A DNA stretch of 64,000 nucleotides, taken from NCBI RefSeq assembly GCF_014903745.1, contig NZ_JACVXA010000014.1:1-64000 (forward strand). The letters run 5' to 3'. The stretch is from Mangrovicoccus algicola. Its GTDB lineage: Bacteria > Pseudomonadota > Alphaproteobacteria > Rhodobacterales > Rhodobacteraceae. Below the pieces are notes generated by a model. That model saw only the letters and a program-made list of their open reading frames with translations, was not told the origin of the DNA and did not search any database. Shown piece after piece: positions 52,731 to 63,229 of this stretch. Position 1 is the first letter of the stretch. The number at the start of each line of letters is the position of its first letter. The position numbers and the translations under genes are program-made.

Positions 52731-53430
52731 CCTCCGCCGTCATCTCGGCCAGGTAGTCCGGGATGACCTGCCCGGGGGGCCCGTCGGCCCGCAGCCCGCC
52801 CGCCTCGATCCAAAGGACGCGTTCATAGCCGGCGACGACCTGCGGATCGTGGGTGATCTGCACCAGTGTGCCGGGATAGGACGCCAGCACCCGGCGCAAT
52901 GCGCGTTCCGTCGGAATGTCGAGCCCGGAAAAGGGTTCGTCGAGGATCAGAACGGCAGGTTCCATCGCCAGGAGGCTGATCAGGCACAGAAGGTGTTTCT
53001 GTCCCTGGCTCAGCGCGGCGGTGCTGCGCCCGCCCCAGTCGCCGCGCCCGAACCGTTTCAGCGCCGCCCGGGCGCGGCGCGCGGCTTCGGGTTTCGGATG
53101 GCCCATCTGCTCCAGGCCGAAGCGGACTTCCTCCAGCACGGTGGGAAAGATGATCTGATGTTCGGGATTCTGGAACAGGATGCCGACCTTCGCCAGGGCG
53201 GCGCGCCGGTCGCGGGCGATGTCCGCGCCATCGATCGTAACCCTGCCCGAGGCCGGATCGATCAGCCCGGCCATCGCGCGGGCCAGGGTGGACTTGCCCG
53301 AACCGTTGCGGCCCAGGATGCCGATCCGGCGGTCCTGCAGCAGCAGGTCGATGCCGCAGATGACCTCCCGCTCGCCCAGCCGGCAGCGCAGCGCGTCGAT
53401 CGCGATGGATGATGGTCCGCTTGTCCTCAC
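52705..53430 (-). CDS. bioM: ECF transporter ATPase BioM
   Basis: A 241-residue ABC ATPase with Walker A GRNGSGKST near residue 37, Q-loop ILFQNPEHQI, signature LSQGQKHLL and Walker B AVLILDEPFSGLD. The Q-loop NPEHQ is typical of ECF ATPases. The start codon is GTG. It powers biotin uptake with BioN and BioY. No BioR-type palindrome was evident in the short upstream region. Confidence 0.92.
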   Translation of the reverse strand: MRTSGPSSIAIDALRCRLGEREVICGIDLLLQDRRIGILGRNGSGKSTLARAMAGLIDPASGRVTIDGADIARDRRAALAKVGILFQNPEHQIIFPTVLEEVRFGLEQMGHPKPEAARRARAALKRFGRGDWGGRSTAALSQGQKHLLCLISLLAMEPAVLILDEPFSGLDIPTERALRRVLASYPGTLVQITHDPQVVAGYERVLWIEAGGLRADGPPGQVIPDYLAEMTAEGADAFADL

Positions 53431-53484
53431 GGCAGCCGGAAGGGCCGCAAAACCGCGTGAATGTCAAGCTTGCGCTTGGGGGAT

Positions 53485-53513
53485 CCTCCCCGCGCGGCAT
53501 CCGCGCGGGGAGG
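53485..53513 (-). terminator. Stem-loop downstream of katG
   Basis: A 13-bp perfect stem (CCTCCCCGCGCGG / CCGCGCGGGGAGG) with a 3-nt loop starts 9 nt past the katG stop. No T run follows on the minus strand. It probably ends katG transcription and insulates bioM. Confidence 0.6.
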
Positions 53514-53521
53514 GCAGGGGC

Positions 53522-55759
<2,238 letters not shown>

Positions 55760-55888
55760 TCACGCTGCGGCGGCGCCCTTGCCTCCCGTTGAGATCACCC
55801 TAGCCAAGCCCGGCCGCGGAATCACATCGTAATTTCTTGGGTCATCGATCAGCTTGACTGATCACGACATGAAACTGTCATCAGGAAA

Positions 55889-56932
55889 TCATGATATAGA
55901 CCGGGGCGCGGGACCGGTGCTGCCGCGCAGCATCAACTCCACTCCGATGCGGCGCAGCCGGTTCTCGGGCAGCGGGCGGCTGTCGGCGCGGTCCAGCCGG
56001 GCGCGCAGCAATTCCGCCGCGGTCTCGCCGATGCGGCGGCGGTCCTGGCGGATCGTGGTCAGCGAGGGCAGGAAATGTCCGGCCAGCTCGATATCGTCGA
56101 AGCCGATGACGGAAATGTCCTGCGGCACGCGCAGCCCGCCCTCGATCAGCCCGGCGATCAGCCCGAAGGCGCCCATGTCCGAGGCGCAGAACACCGCCGT
56201 GGGGCGATGGTCCATCGCCAGGATCTGCCGTGCGGCCGCCTCGCCCGAGGCCAGGGAGAAATCGCCGCGGATAATCCATTCCGGCCGGGCGGGCAGGTCC
56301 AGCCGGCGGCGTTCGGCCTGCATCGCCGCGCGCCGCACATGGGTCAGGACATTGCCCGCGGGTCCGGTCAGATGGGCGATGGCGCGATGGCCCAGTCCGT
56401 GAAGGTACTCCATGGCCAGCCTCGCGCCGCCTTCATTGTCGCAGCGCACCGAGGCGAAGCCCGTGCCCTCGATCCATTCGCAGGCAAAGACGATGCGGTC
56501 GCCGATCCCCTGCGCCGCCAGCCGGGCGAGATCCTCCGCGCGGATCCCGGCATCAAGGCAGATCAGCCCGTCGATCCGCCCGTCGCGGAAATAATGGTCC
56601 ACGATGGCCCCGGCATCCTGCCCGGCGGTATCGGCGATCAGCACGGCGTGGTCGCTTTCGGCGAAGCCGGCGCTGATCCCGGCCAGAACCTGCGAGAAGA
56701 ACGGGTTGCCCAGATCGGGCACCATCACCAGCACCGCGCCGGCGCGCTGCATGCGCAGGTTGCGCGCCGCGCGATTGACCCGGTAGCCGGTGCTGCGGAT
56801 CGCCTCGAATACGGTCTGGCGGGTGGCCTCGTTGACCACCTGCGGATTGCTCAGCGTGCGGCTGACCGTGGCCACCGACACCCCAGCGGCGCGGGCGACA
56901 TCGACGATCCTCACTGGCTTCTGCTGCGTCAT
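55889..56932 (-). CDS. LacI-family repressor of the sugar operon
   Basis: A 347-residue LacI/GalR repressor. It has the helix-turn-helix and hinge at 7-60 (IVDVARAAGVSVATVSRTL and RAARNLRMQRAG), a periplasmic-binding-like sensor domain from about 62, and the ending VIGFDDIELAGHFLPSLTTI near residue 290. I start at MTQQKPVRIV; the open frame adds 20 unrelated residues upstream. It is divergent from a sugar ABC operon. Two matching 14-bp palindromes lie between them, so it most likely represses that operon and perhaps itself in the absence of sugar. Confidence 0.92.
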   Translation of the reverse strand: MTQQKPVRIVDVARAAGVSVATVSRTLSNPQVVNEATRQTVFEAIRSTGYRVNRAARNLRMQRAGAVLVMVPDLGNPFFSQVLAGISAGFAESDHAVLIADTAGQDAGAIVDHYFRDGRIDGLICLDAGIRAEDLARLAAQGIGDRIVFACEWIEGTGFASVRCDNEGGARLAMEYLHGLGHRAIAHLTGPAGNVLTHVRRAAMQAERRRLDLPARPEWIIRGDFSLASGEAAARQILAMDHRPTAVFCASDMGAFGLIAGLIEGGLRVPQDISVIGFDDIELAGHFLPSLTTIRQDRRRIGETAAELLRARLDRADSRPLPENRLRRIGVELMLRGSTGPAPRSIS

Positions 56933-56976
56933 CTTTCTGTCCCGGCTGAAACCCGCCCCGCGCGGCAAGCTGTGTA

Positions 56977-57004
56977 TTGACTCGAATCTCACTTCGTAAA
57001 TGAT
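56977..57004 (+). promoter_or_regulatory. Candidate promoter of the sugar ABC operon
   Basis: TTGACT and AATGAT are separated by 16 bp, with the first LacI-type operator beginning 3 bp downstream, over the predicted start of transcription. The arrangement suits repression by steric block. Confidence 0.45.
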
Positions 57005-57007
57005 GCA

Positions 57008-57021
57008 TGTAATCGTTTACA
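57008..57021. promoter_or_regulatory. LacI-type operator 1
   Basis: TGTAATCGTTTACA, with the central CG typical of LacI/GalR operators, is the exact reverse complement of the second site at 57051-57064. It overlaps the likely start of transcription. Confidence 0.8.
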
Positions 57022-57050
57022 AAGCGACTGGAAAGACAAGTTTCGCAAAA

Positions 57051-57064
57051 TGTAAACGATTACA
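57051..57064. promoter_or_regulatory. LacI-type operator 2
   Basis: TGTAAACGATTACA lies 43 bp centre-to-centre from operator 1, about four helical turns. A bridging dimer of dimers or roadblock repression is possible. Confidence 0.8.
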
Positions 57065-57104
57065 AACCGATGAGGCCGGCTTTCGGGCCGGTGGGGAGGA
57101 AGCT

Positions 57105-58337
57105 ATGAACACCATCCGGGGCGCCCTTGCGCTAACCGTGTCCCTTGCCGCGTTTCCGGCCGCCGCCGCCGATCTGGAGGTCACCCATTGGTGGACCTCC
57201 GGCGGCGAGGCCGCCGCCGTCGCGGAATTCGCGCGCCTGTTCGAGGAACGCACCGAACATGAATGGGTCGACGGCGCGATCGCCGGGTCGGGCAACACCG
57301 CGCGGCCGATCATGATCTCGCGGATCACCGGCGGCGATCCGATGGGGGCGACGCAGTTCAACCATGGCCGCCAGGCCGAGGAGCTGGTGGAGGCCGGACT
57401 GATGCGCGACCTCACCGACCTGGCCGAGGCGGGGAAATGGCGCGAGGTGGTCAACCCGCCCTCGCTTCTGGACAGCTGCACGCTGGATGGCCATGTCTAT
57501 TGCGTGCCCGTGAACATCCATTCCTGGCAATGGCTGTGGCTGTCGGACAAGGCCTTTGCCGAGGCGGGCATCCCGGTGCCGACGAACTGGGAGGAATTCG
57601 TCGCCGCCGCCCCCGCGCTGGAGGCGGCAGGCAAGGTGCCGCTGGCGCTTGGCCAGCAGGCCTGGCAGCAGGCGGGGCTGTTCGCGACGCTGGTGATCTC
57701 GCTTCTGCCTGACGACATCTACCTGTCGGTCTATCGCGACAAGGATGCCGAAATCGCCGCCGGGGCCGATATGGCGCAGATTTTCGCCGCGCTCGATACC
57801 GCGCGCGGGCTGGCGGCGAAATCCACGGTGCAGGAATGGAACCAGGCCACCAACATGCTGATCACCGGCGCCGCGGGCGGGCAGGTGATGGGCGACTGGG
57901 CCCAGGGCGAATTCGCCATGGCGGGCCAGGTCGCGGGGCAGGATTACCATTGCCTGCCGGGACTGGGGGACAAGCCCGTCCTGACCACCGGCGGCGATGC
58001 CTTCTATTTCCCGCTGGTGCGCGACGACGACGTGGCGGATGCCCAGGCCGACCTGGCCGAGGTGATCCTCTCGCCCGAGGCGCAGGTCGCCTTCAACCTC
58101 AAGAAGGGATCGCTGCCGGTGCGCGGCGATGTCGACCTGGATGCGGCCAATGACTGCATGCGCAAGGGACTGGAGATCCTGGCGGCGGGCACGGCGATGC
58201 CCGACATCAACCAGCTGATCGACAGCGACACCCGCACCCGGATCGAGGATCTGCTGGTCGAGTTCTTCGCAGATCCGTCCTATGCGCCCGAAGAGGCGCA
58301 GGAGCGGTTTGCCGGGATCATCGGCGATGCGCGCTGA
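57105..58337 (+). CDS. Sugar ABC transporter binding protein (CUT1)
   Basis: A 410-residue family-1 extracellular sugar-binding protein with a Sec signal peptide (cleavage after AAAA near residue 22). The opening DLEVTHWWTSGGEAAAVAEF, PVNIHSWQWLWLSDKAF near 130 and the LTTGGDAFYFP segment resemble glucose/mannose-type binding proteins. I use ATG 57105 with GGGAGGA upstream; the longer frame includes the operators and is not coding. First gene of the LacI-controlled operon. Overlaps the first permease gene by 11 nt, so no spacer hairpin is present here. Confidence 0.92.
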   Translation: MNTIRGALALTVSLAAFPAAAADLEVTHWWTSGGEAAAVAEFARLFEERTEHEWVDGAIAGSGNTARPIMISRITGGDPMGATQFNHGRQAEELVEAGLMRDLTDLAEAGKWREVVNPPSLLDSCTLDGHVYCVPVNIHSWQWLWLSDKAFAEAGIPVPTNWEEFVAAAPALEAAGKVPLALGQQAWQQAGLFATLVISLLPDDIYLSVYRDKDAEIAAGADMAQIFAALDTARGLAAKSTVQEWNQATNMLITGAAGGQVMGDWAQGEFAMAGQVAGQDYHCLPGLGDKPVLTTGGDAFYFPLVRDDDVADAQADLAEVILSPEAQVAFNLKKGSLPVRGDVDLDAANDCMRKGLEILAAGTAMPDINQLIDSDTRTRIEDLLVEFFADPSYAPEEAQERFAGIIGDAR

Positions 58338-59265
58338 GGCCGCCGCCACCGGCAGGGGGGCGACAAGCCCCCCGCCTTCCGCCGCTCCGCCGCGACGGCT
58401 GCTGCGCAACCTGACCGCCAAGATCGCCGCCATCCCGATGGTGCTGACCGCGCTGGTCGTGTTCCTCGGCGGTACGGTCTGGACGGTGGTCTACAGCTTC
58501 ACCAGCTCGCGCATGCTGCCGCGTGCGGAATTCGTCGGGCTGGAGCAGTATGACAGGCTGTGGTCGACCCGCCGCTGGGTGATCTCGATCGAGAATCTGG
58601 CGATCTACGGGCTGTGCTCGCTGGTCTTCAGCCTGGTCATCGGCTTCGTCCTCGCCGCGCTTCTCGACCAGAAGATCCGCTATGAGAACGCCTTCCGCAC
58701 CATCCTGCTCTATCCCTTCGCGCTGAGCTTCATCGTCACCGGCCTGGTCTGGCAATGGATCCTCGACCCGGAATTCGGGCTCCAGTCGATCATCCGCGGG
58801 CTGGGATTCGAGAATTTCACCTTCGACCCGCTCTACAATCCCGACATCGCCATCTTCGGCATCCTGATCGCCGGGCTGTGGCAGGGGACGGGGCTGATCA
58901 TGATTCTGATGCTGGCGGGGCTGCGCGGCATCGACGGCGAGATCTGGAAGGCCAGCCGCGTCGACGGCATCCCGGCCTGGAAGACCTACCTGTTCATCAT
59001 CGTGCCGATGATGCGGCCGGTCTTCATCACCGCGCTGGTGCTGATCACCTCGGGCATCGTGAAACTCTATGACCTCGTGGTCGCGCAGACCGGCGGCGGG
59101 CCGGGCATCGCCACCGAGGTCCCGGCGAAATACGTCTATGACTACATGTTCGGCGGGCAGAACCTGGGCCAGGGCTTTGCCGCCTCGACCATGATGCTGC
59201 TGGCGGTCGCCATCGTCGTCATCCCCTGGGCCATGCTGGAATTCGGGGGGAAACGCCGTGGGTAA
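58327..59265 (+). CDS. Sugar ABC permease 1 (CUT1, MalF-like)
   Basis: A 312-residue permease. Six helices start near residue 40, with an EAA loop near 220-235 (EIWKASRVDGIPAWKTYLFI). ATG 58327 overlaps the binding-protein gene; an earlier in-frame ATG at 58282 would give an Arg-rich extension. It pairs with the second permease, whose GTG start overlaps by 8 nt. Confidence 0.91.
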   Translation: MRAEAAATGRGATSPPPSAAPPRRLLRNLTAKIAAIPMVLTALVVFLGGTVWTVVYSFTSSRMLPRAEFVGLEQYDRLWSTRRWVISIENLAIYGLCSLVFSLVIGFVLAALLDQKIRYENAFRTILLYPFALSFIVTGLVWQWILDPEFGLQSIIRGLGFENFTFDPLYNPDIAIFGILIAGLWQGTGLIMILMLAGLRGIDGEIWKASRVDGIPAWKTYLFIIVPMMRPVFITALVLITSGIVKLYDLVVAQTGGGPGIATEVPAKYVYDYMFGGQNLGQGFAASTMMLLAVAIVVIPWAMLEFGGKRRG

Positions 59266-60226
59266 GCTGCGCGATCCCGACTGCAATCCGCTGCAGGCGC
59301 GGGCGGAAACCGTGCTGACCGATTATGCCGCCCGTGCGCAGGCGGCCAGCGGGCCGCGCGGCCGCAAGCCGCGCCGCCGCCTCTCGGGGCGCAACATCAT
59401 GATCTACGGCACGCTTTTCGTGGTCTCGGTCTATTACCTGCTGCCGCTATGGGTGATGGTCGTCACCTCGCTGAAGGGCATGCCCGAGATCCGGCTGGGC
59501 AACATCTTCGCCCCGCCGGTGGAGATCACCTTCGAGCCCTGGGTGAAGGCCTGGGCCGAGGCCTGCACCGGGCTGAACTGCGACGGGCTTTCCCGCGGGT
59601 TCTGGAACTCGGTCAGGATCACCGTGCCCTCGGCGCTGGTCTCGATCTTCATCGCCTCGGTCAACGGCTACGCGCTGGCCAACTGGCGGTTCCGCGGCGG
59701 CGAGGCGTTCTTCACCATCCTGATCTTCGGCGCCTTCATCCCCTATCAGGTGATGCTCTACCCAATGGTGATCCTGTTGCGCGAGGCCGGGCTCTACGGC
59801 TCGCTGACCGGGCTGATCGTCGTGCATACCGTCTTCGGCATGCCGATCGTGACGCTGTTGTTCCGCAACTACTTCACCTCGCTGCCCGAAGAGCTGTTCA
59901 AGGCGGCCCGCGTAGACGGGGCGGGGTTCTGGGGCATCTATTTCCGCGTCATGCTGCCCATGTCGCTGCCGATCTTCACGGTGGCGATGATCATCCAGAT
60001 CACCGGCATCTGGAACGACTTCCTCTTCGGCACCGTGTTCACGCGGCCGAACCTCTACCCGATGACGGTGCAGCTGAACAACATCGTCAACTCCGTGCAG
60101 GGGGTGAAGGAATACAACGTCAACATGGCCGCCACGCTGCTGACCGGGCTCGTGCCGCTGGCCATCTACTTCGCCTCCGGCAAGCTCTTCGTGCGCGGCA
60201 TCGCCGCCGGCGCGGTGAAAGGATAA
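59258..60226 (+). CDS. Sugar ABC permease 2 (CUT1, MalG-like)
   Basis: A 322-residue permease starting with GTG, with an unusually long basic cytoplasmic N-terminus (about 50 residues, including GRKPRRRLSG) before helix 1. The EAA loop lies near 205-225 (ELFKAARVDGAGFWGIYFRV), and the GIWNDFLFGTVF region fits MalG-type proteins. It is followed 4 nt later by the ATPase gene. Confidence 0.91.
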   Translation: MGKLRDPDCNPLQARAETVLTDYAARAQAASGPRGRKPRRRLSGRNIMIYGTLFVVSVYYLLPLWVMVVTSLKGMPEIRLGNIFAPPVEITFEPWVKAWAEACTGLNCDGLSRGFWNSVRITVPSALVSIFIASVNGYALANWRFRGGEAFFTILIFGAFIPYQVMLYPMVILLREAGLYGSLTGLIVVHTVFGMPIVTLLFRNYFTSLPEELFKAARVDGAGFWGIYFRVMLPMSLPIFTVAMIIQITGIWNDFLFGTVFTRPNLYPMTVQLNNIVNSVQGVKEYNVNMAATLLTGLVPLAIYFASGKLFVRGIAAGAVKG

Positions 60227-60230
60227 CGCC

Positions 60231-61316
60231 ATGCAGCCAAGCATCGCCATCAGGGACCTGACACTCGCCTTCGGCGCGGTGGAGGTCCTGCACGACCTGA
60301 ACCTGGAGGTGGGGCAGGGGGAGTTCCTCGTTCTGCTCGGCTCCTCGGGCTGCGGGAAATCCACGCTGCTGAACTGCATCGCCGGGCTTCTCGACATCAC
60401 CGACGGGCAGATCTTCATCCAGGGCAAGAACGTCACCTGGGAGGAACCCTCGCGCCGCGGCATCGGCATGGTGTTCCAGTCCTACGCGCTCTACCCGCAG
60501 ATGACGGTGGAGGGGAACCTGTCCTTCGGGCTGAAGAATGCGGGCCTGCCCAGGGCCGAGATCGCCGCGCGCGTCGCCCGGGCGGCCAGGATCCTGCAGA
60601 TCGAACCGCTCCTGAAACGCAAGCCCGCCGCGCTTTCCGGCGGACAGCGCCAGCGCGTCGCCATCGGCCGGGCGCTGGTGCGGGACGTCGACGTGTTCCT
60701 CTTCGACGAGCCGCTGAGCAATCTCGACGCCAAGCTGCGCGCCGATCTGCGCGTCGAGATCAAGCAGCTGCACCAGCAGCTGGAGAACACCATGATCTAC
60801 GTCACCCATGACCAGGTGGAGGCGATGACCCTCGCCGACCGCATCGCCATCATGAAGGGCGGCAGCATCATGCAGCTGGGCAGCCCCAAGGAGATCTACA
60901 ACCGCCCCGCCAACCGCTATGTCGCCGAGTTCATCGGCTCGCCCACCATGAACATGATCGAGGGCAATCTCGACATGCAGATCACGCCCAGCTTCTCGGC
61001 CGAGGGAATGAGCGTTCCGCTTCAGACCTATGCCTTCGGCTCCGATGCGGCCTCCGGACCGGCGGTCTTCGGCATCCGCCCCGAACATGTCGAGGCGGGG
61101 GAGGGGGCCGAGGCGATGCCGGTCCGGCTCGACGCCGCCGTCGACCTGGTCGAGCCCCTGGGCTCCGATACCCTTGTGCGCGCCCGCGCGGGCGACCGGA
61201 ATCTGTGGGCGCGCATGCCGGGCCAGCCGGACCTGCGTCCACGCCAGCCCCTGCGCCTGGGCTTCGATCCGGCCCGCGCGCATCTGTTCCGCCTTTCCGA
61301 CGACACCCGTCTCTGA
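60231..61316 (+). CDS. Sugar ABC ATPase (MsmK/UgpC-like)
   Basis: A 361-residue CUT1 ATPase. Walker A GSSGCGKST is at 37-45, Q-loop MVFQSYALYP, signature LSGGQRQRV, Walker B VFLFDEPLSNLDAKLR, switch His in YVTHDQVEA, and a C-terminal TOBE region with GIRPEHVE. It energises the two upstream permeases. The isomerase-like gene follows 28 nt downstream. Confidence 0.94.
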   Translation: MQPSIAIRDLTLAFGAVEVLHDLNLEVGQGEFLVLLGSSGCGKSTLLNCIAGLLDITDGQIFIQGKNVTWEEPSRRGIGMVFQSYALYPQMTVEGNLSFGLKNAGLPRAEIAARVARAARILQIEPLLKRKPAALSGGQRQRVAIGRALVRDVDVFLFDEPLSNLDAKLRADLRVEIKQLHQQLENTMIYVTHDQVEAMTLADRIAIMKGGSIMQLGSPKEIYNRPANRYVAEFIGSPTMNMIEGNLDMQITPSFSAEGMSVPLQTYAFGSDAASGPAVFGIRPEHVEAGEGAEAMPVRLDAAVDLVEPLGSDTLVRARAGDRNLWARMPGQPDLRPRQPLRLGFDPARAHLFRLSDDTRL

Positions 61317-61344
61317 CCCGATTCCAGCATTCAGGAAGATCACG

Positions 61345-62091
61345 ATGACCGTATCCTTTCAGCTCTACTCGGCCCGCGACGCGGGACCGTGGGACCAGGT
61401 TCTGACCATGCTTGCCGATCTGGGCTATGCCCAGGTCGAGGGCTTCGGCGGGGTCTATGCCGACCCGGCCGGGTTCCGTGCGCTTCTGGACGCGCGCGGC
61501 CTGACCATGCCCTCGGGCCATTTCTTCCCGCCCGAAAGCTTCGAGGAGGGGCTGGACACGACGCTGGCTGCCGCGAAGGCGCTCGGCATGTCGCAGCTTT
61601 TCTGCCCCGCCGTGCCGCCCGCGATGCGCGGCATGGACGCGCCCGGCTGGCAGGCCTTCGCCAAACGGCTGGACGCGGCCGGAAAGAAGGTGGCCGATGC
61701 CGGGTTCCGCTTCGGCTGGCACAATCACAACTGGGAATTCGCCGATCTGGGCGGCGGCACCACCGCGATGGAGATCATCCTGACCGAGGCGCCCGACATC
61801 GCCTGGGAGGCGGATATCGCCTGGATCCTGCGCGGCGGGGCCGACCCGCTGGACTGGATCGCGCGCCATGGCGACCGCATCACGGCCGCCCATGTGAAGG
61901 ACATCGCCCCCGATGGCGACGGCGCGGAGGAGGATGGCTGGGCCGATGTGGGCCATGGCACGATGGACTGGCCCGCGCTGATGGCCGCGCTGCGCGGCAT
62001 CGGGGTCGAGCTGTTCGTGATGGAACATGACAAGCCGTCGGACGCGACCCGGTTCGCCACCCGGTCCATCGACGCCTTCAAGACATTCTGA
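61345..62091 (+). CDS. TIM-barrel sugar isomerase/epimerase-like protein
   Basis: A 248-residue protein of the xylose-isomerase-like / AP-endonuclease-2 TIM-barrel superfamily. Likely metal ligands are in GWHNHNWEF (His, Asn, Glu), EADIAW, AHVKDI and the late VMEHD. It has an AGGAAGA ribosome site and no signal peptide. Members act as sugar isomerases or epimerases, or, when next to a Gfo/Idh/MocA dehydrogenase, as lyases of 3-keto-glycosides. The neighbouring oxidoreductase makes the latter possible; neither is proven. Confidence 0.88.
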   Translation: MTVSFQLYSARDAGPWDQVLTMLADLGYAQVEGFGGVYADPAGFRALLDARGLTMPSGHFFPPESFEEGLDTTLAAAKALGMSQLFCPAVPPAMRGMDAPGWQAFAKRLDAAGKKVADAGFRFGWHNHNWEFADLGGGTTAMEIILTEAPDIAWEADIAWILRGGADPLDWIARHGDRITAAHVKDIAPDGDGAEEDGWADVGHGTMDWPALMAALRGIGVELFVMEHDKPSDATRFATRSIDAFKTF

Positions 62092-62098
62092 GGTCATC

Positions 62099-63223
62099 AT
62101 GAGCGACACACTCGGCATCGGCGTCATTGGCTGCGGCAACATCTCCGCCGCCTATATGCGCCTCGCCCCCCTGTTCCGCGGCATCCAGATGCGCGCCTGC
62201 GTCGATCTGAACGCCGATCTGGCCGCGGCGCGCGCCGCCGAATTCGGCCTGCGTGCCCTGTCGGTGGAGGATCTGCTGGCGGCGGAGGACATCCATGTCA
62301 TCGTCAACCTGACCATCCCCCCCGCGCATTTCGCGGTCTCGAAGGCGGCGCTGGAGGCGGGCAAGCATGTCTGGTCGGAAAAACCCTTCGTCCTCAGCCT
62401 GGAGGAGGGCCGCGCGCTGGCCGACATCGCCGGGGCCAAGGGGCTGCGCATCGGCTCGGCGCCCGACACGTTCCTGGGCGGCGCGCATCAGCTGGCGCGC
62501 CACCTCGTCGATCAGGGCGCGGTGGGGGACATCACCTCGGGCACCTGCTTCGTGCAGAGCCCCGGCATGGAGATGTGGCATCCGAACCCGGATTTCTTCT
62601 TCAAGCCGGGCGCGGGTCCGGTGCTGGATATCGGCCCCTACTACATCTCCAACCTCGTGCAGATGCTGGGGCCGGTGTCCCGCGTGGCGGCGATCGCCGG
62701 ATCGGCCTCCGACTACCGCACCATCACCAGCCAGCCGCGCCATGGCGAGCGGATCCCGGTGGAGACCCCGACCACGATCCATTCGATCCTGAAATTCGCC
62801 TCCGGCGCGCAGGTGACCTTCGTCGCCTCCTGGGATGTCTGGCATCACGGCCATGCGCCGATGGAGCTTTATGGCCGCGACGGCACGCTCTATGTGCCCG
62901 ATCCCAATTTCTTCGGCGGCGAGCTGCGGATGACGGCGGGGCCGGAATTCGTCAATGTCGCTGCGGATTGGCGGCACCCCTTCGCCGTCGCGAATGACGA
63001 GAAGGGGCGGGCCAATTACCGCACCGCCGGGCTGGCCGACATGGCGCAGGCGATCCTCGAGGGGCGGGACCATCGCTGTTCGCTGGATTTCTCGCTGCAT
63101 GTGGTGGACGTGATGACCGCCATCCTGCGCGCCGGCGAGGAGGCGCGTGCGCTGGACCTGTCCACGACCTGCGAACGCCCGGCGGCATTGGACCCGGCCG
63201 CGGCCGCGGCGCTTCTGGCCTGA
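62099..63223 (+). CDS. Gfo/Idh/MocA-family dehydrogenase
   Basis: A 374-residue NAD(P)-dependent sugar dehydrogenase. The nucleotide fold opens GIGVIGCGNISAAYMR (6-21), the catalytic EKP motif is in WSEKPFVL near residue 97, and GPVLDIGPYYISNLVQMLGP near 175 is the substrate-domain hallmark. It starts 7 nt after the isomerase-like gene. Oxidation of a sugar hydroxyl (inositol, glucoside, levoglucosan or similar) is the family role; the substrate here should be what the LacI-controlled transporter imports. Confidence 0.9.
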   Translation: MSDTLGIGVIGCGNISAAYMRLAPLFRGIQMRACVDLNADLAAARAAEFGLRALSVEDLLAAEDIHVIVNLTIPPAHFAVSKAALEAGKHVWSEKPFVLSLEEGRALADIAGAKGLRIGSAPDTFLGGAHQLARHLVDQGAVGDITSGTCFVQSPGMEMWHPNPDFFFKPGAGPVLDIGPYYISNLVQMLGPVSRVAAIAGSASDYRTITSQPRHGERIPVETPTTIHSILKFASGAQVTFVASWDVWHHGHAPMELYGRDGTLYVPDPNFFGGELRMTAGPEFVNVAADWRHPFAVANDEKGRANYRTAGLADMAQAILEGRDHRCSLDFSLHVVDVMTAILRAGEEARALDLSTTCERPAALDPAAAAALLA

Positions 63224-63229
63224 CCGGCG

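Noticed and set aside
55847-55863. GATCAG-N5-CTGATC as an OxyR or katG operator
   Set aside because: It does not fit the OxyR spacing pattern and could equally be the end of the lacI-type transcript; no assignment made.
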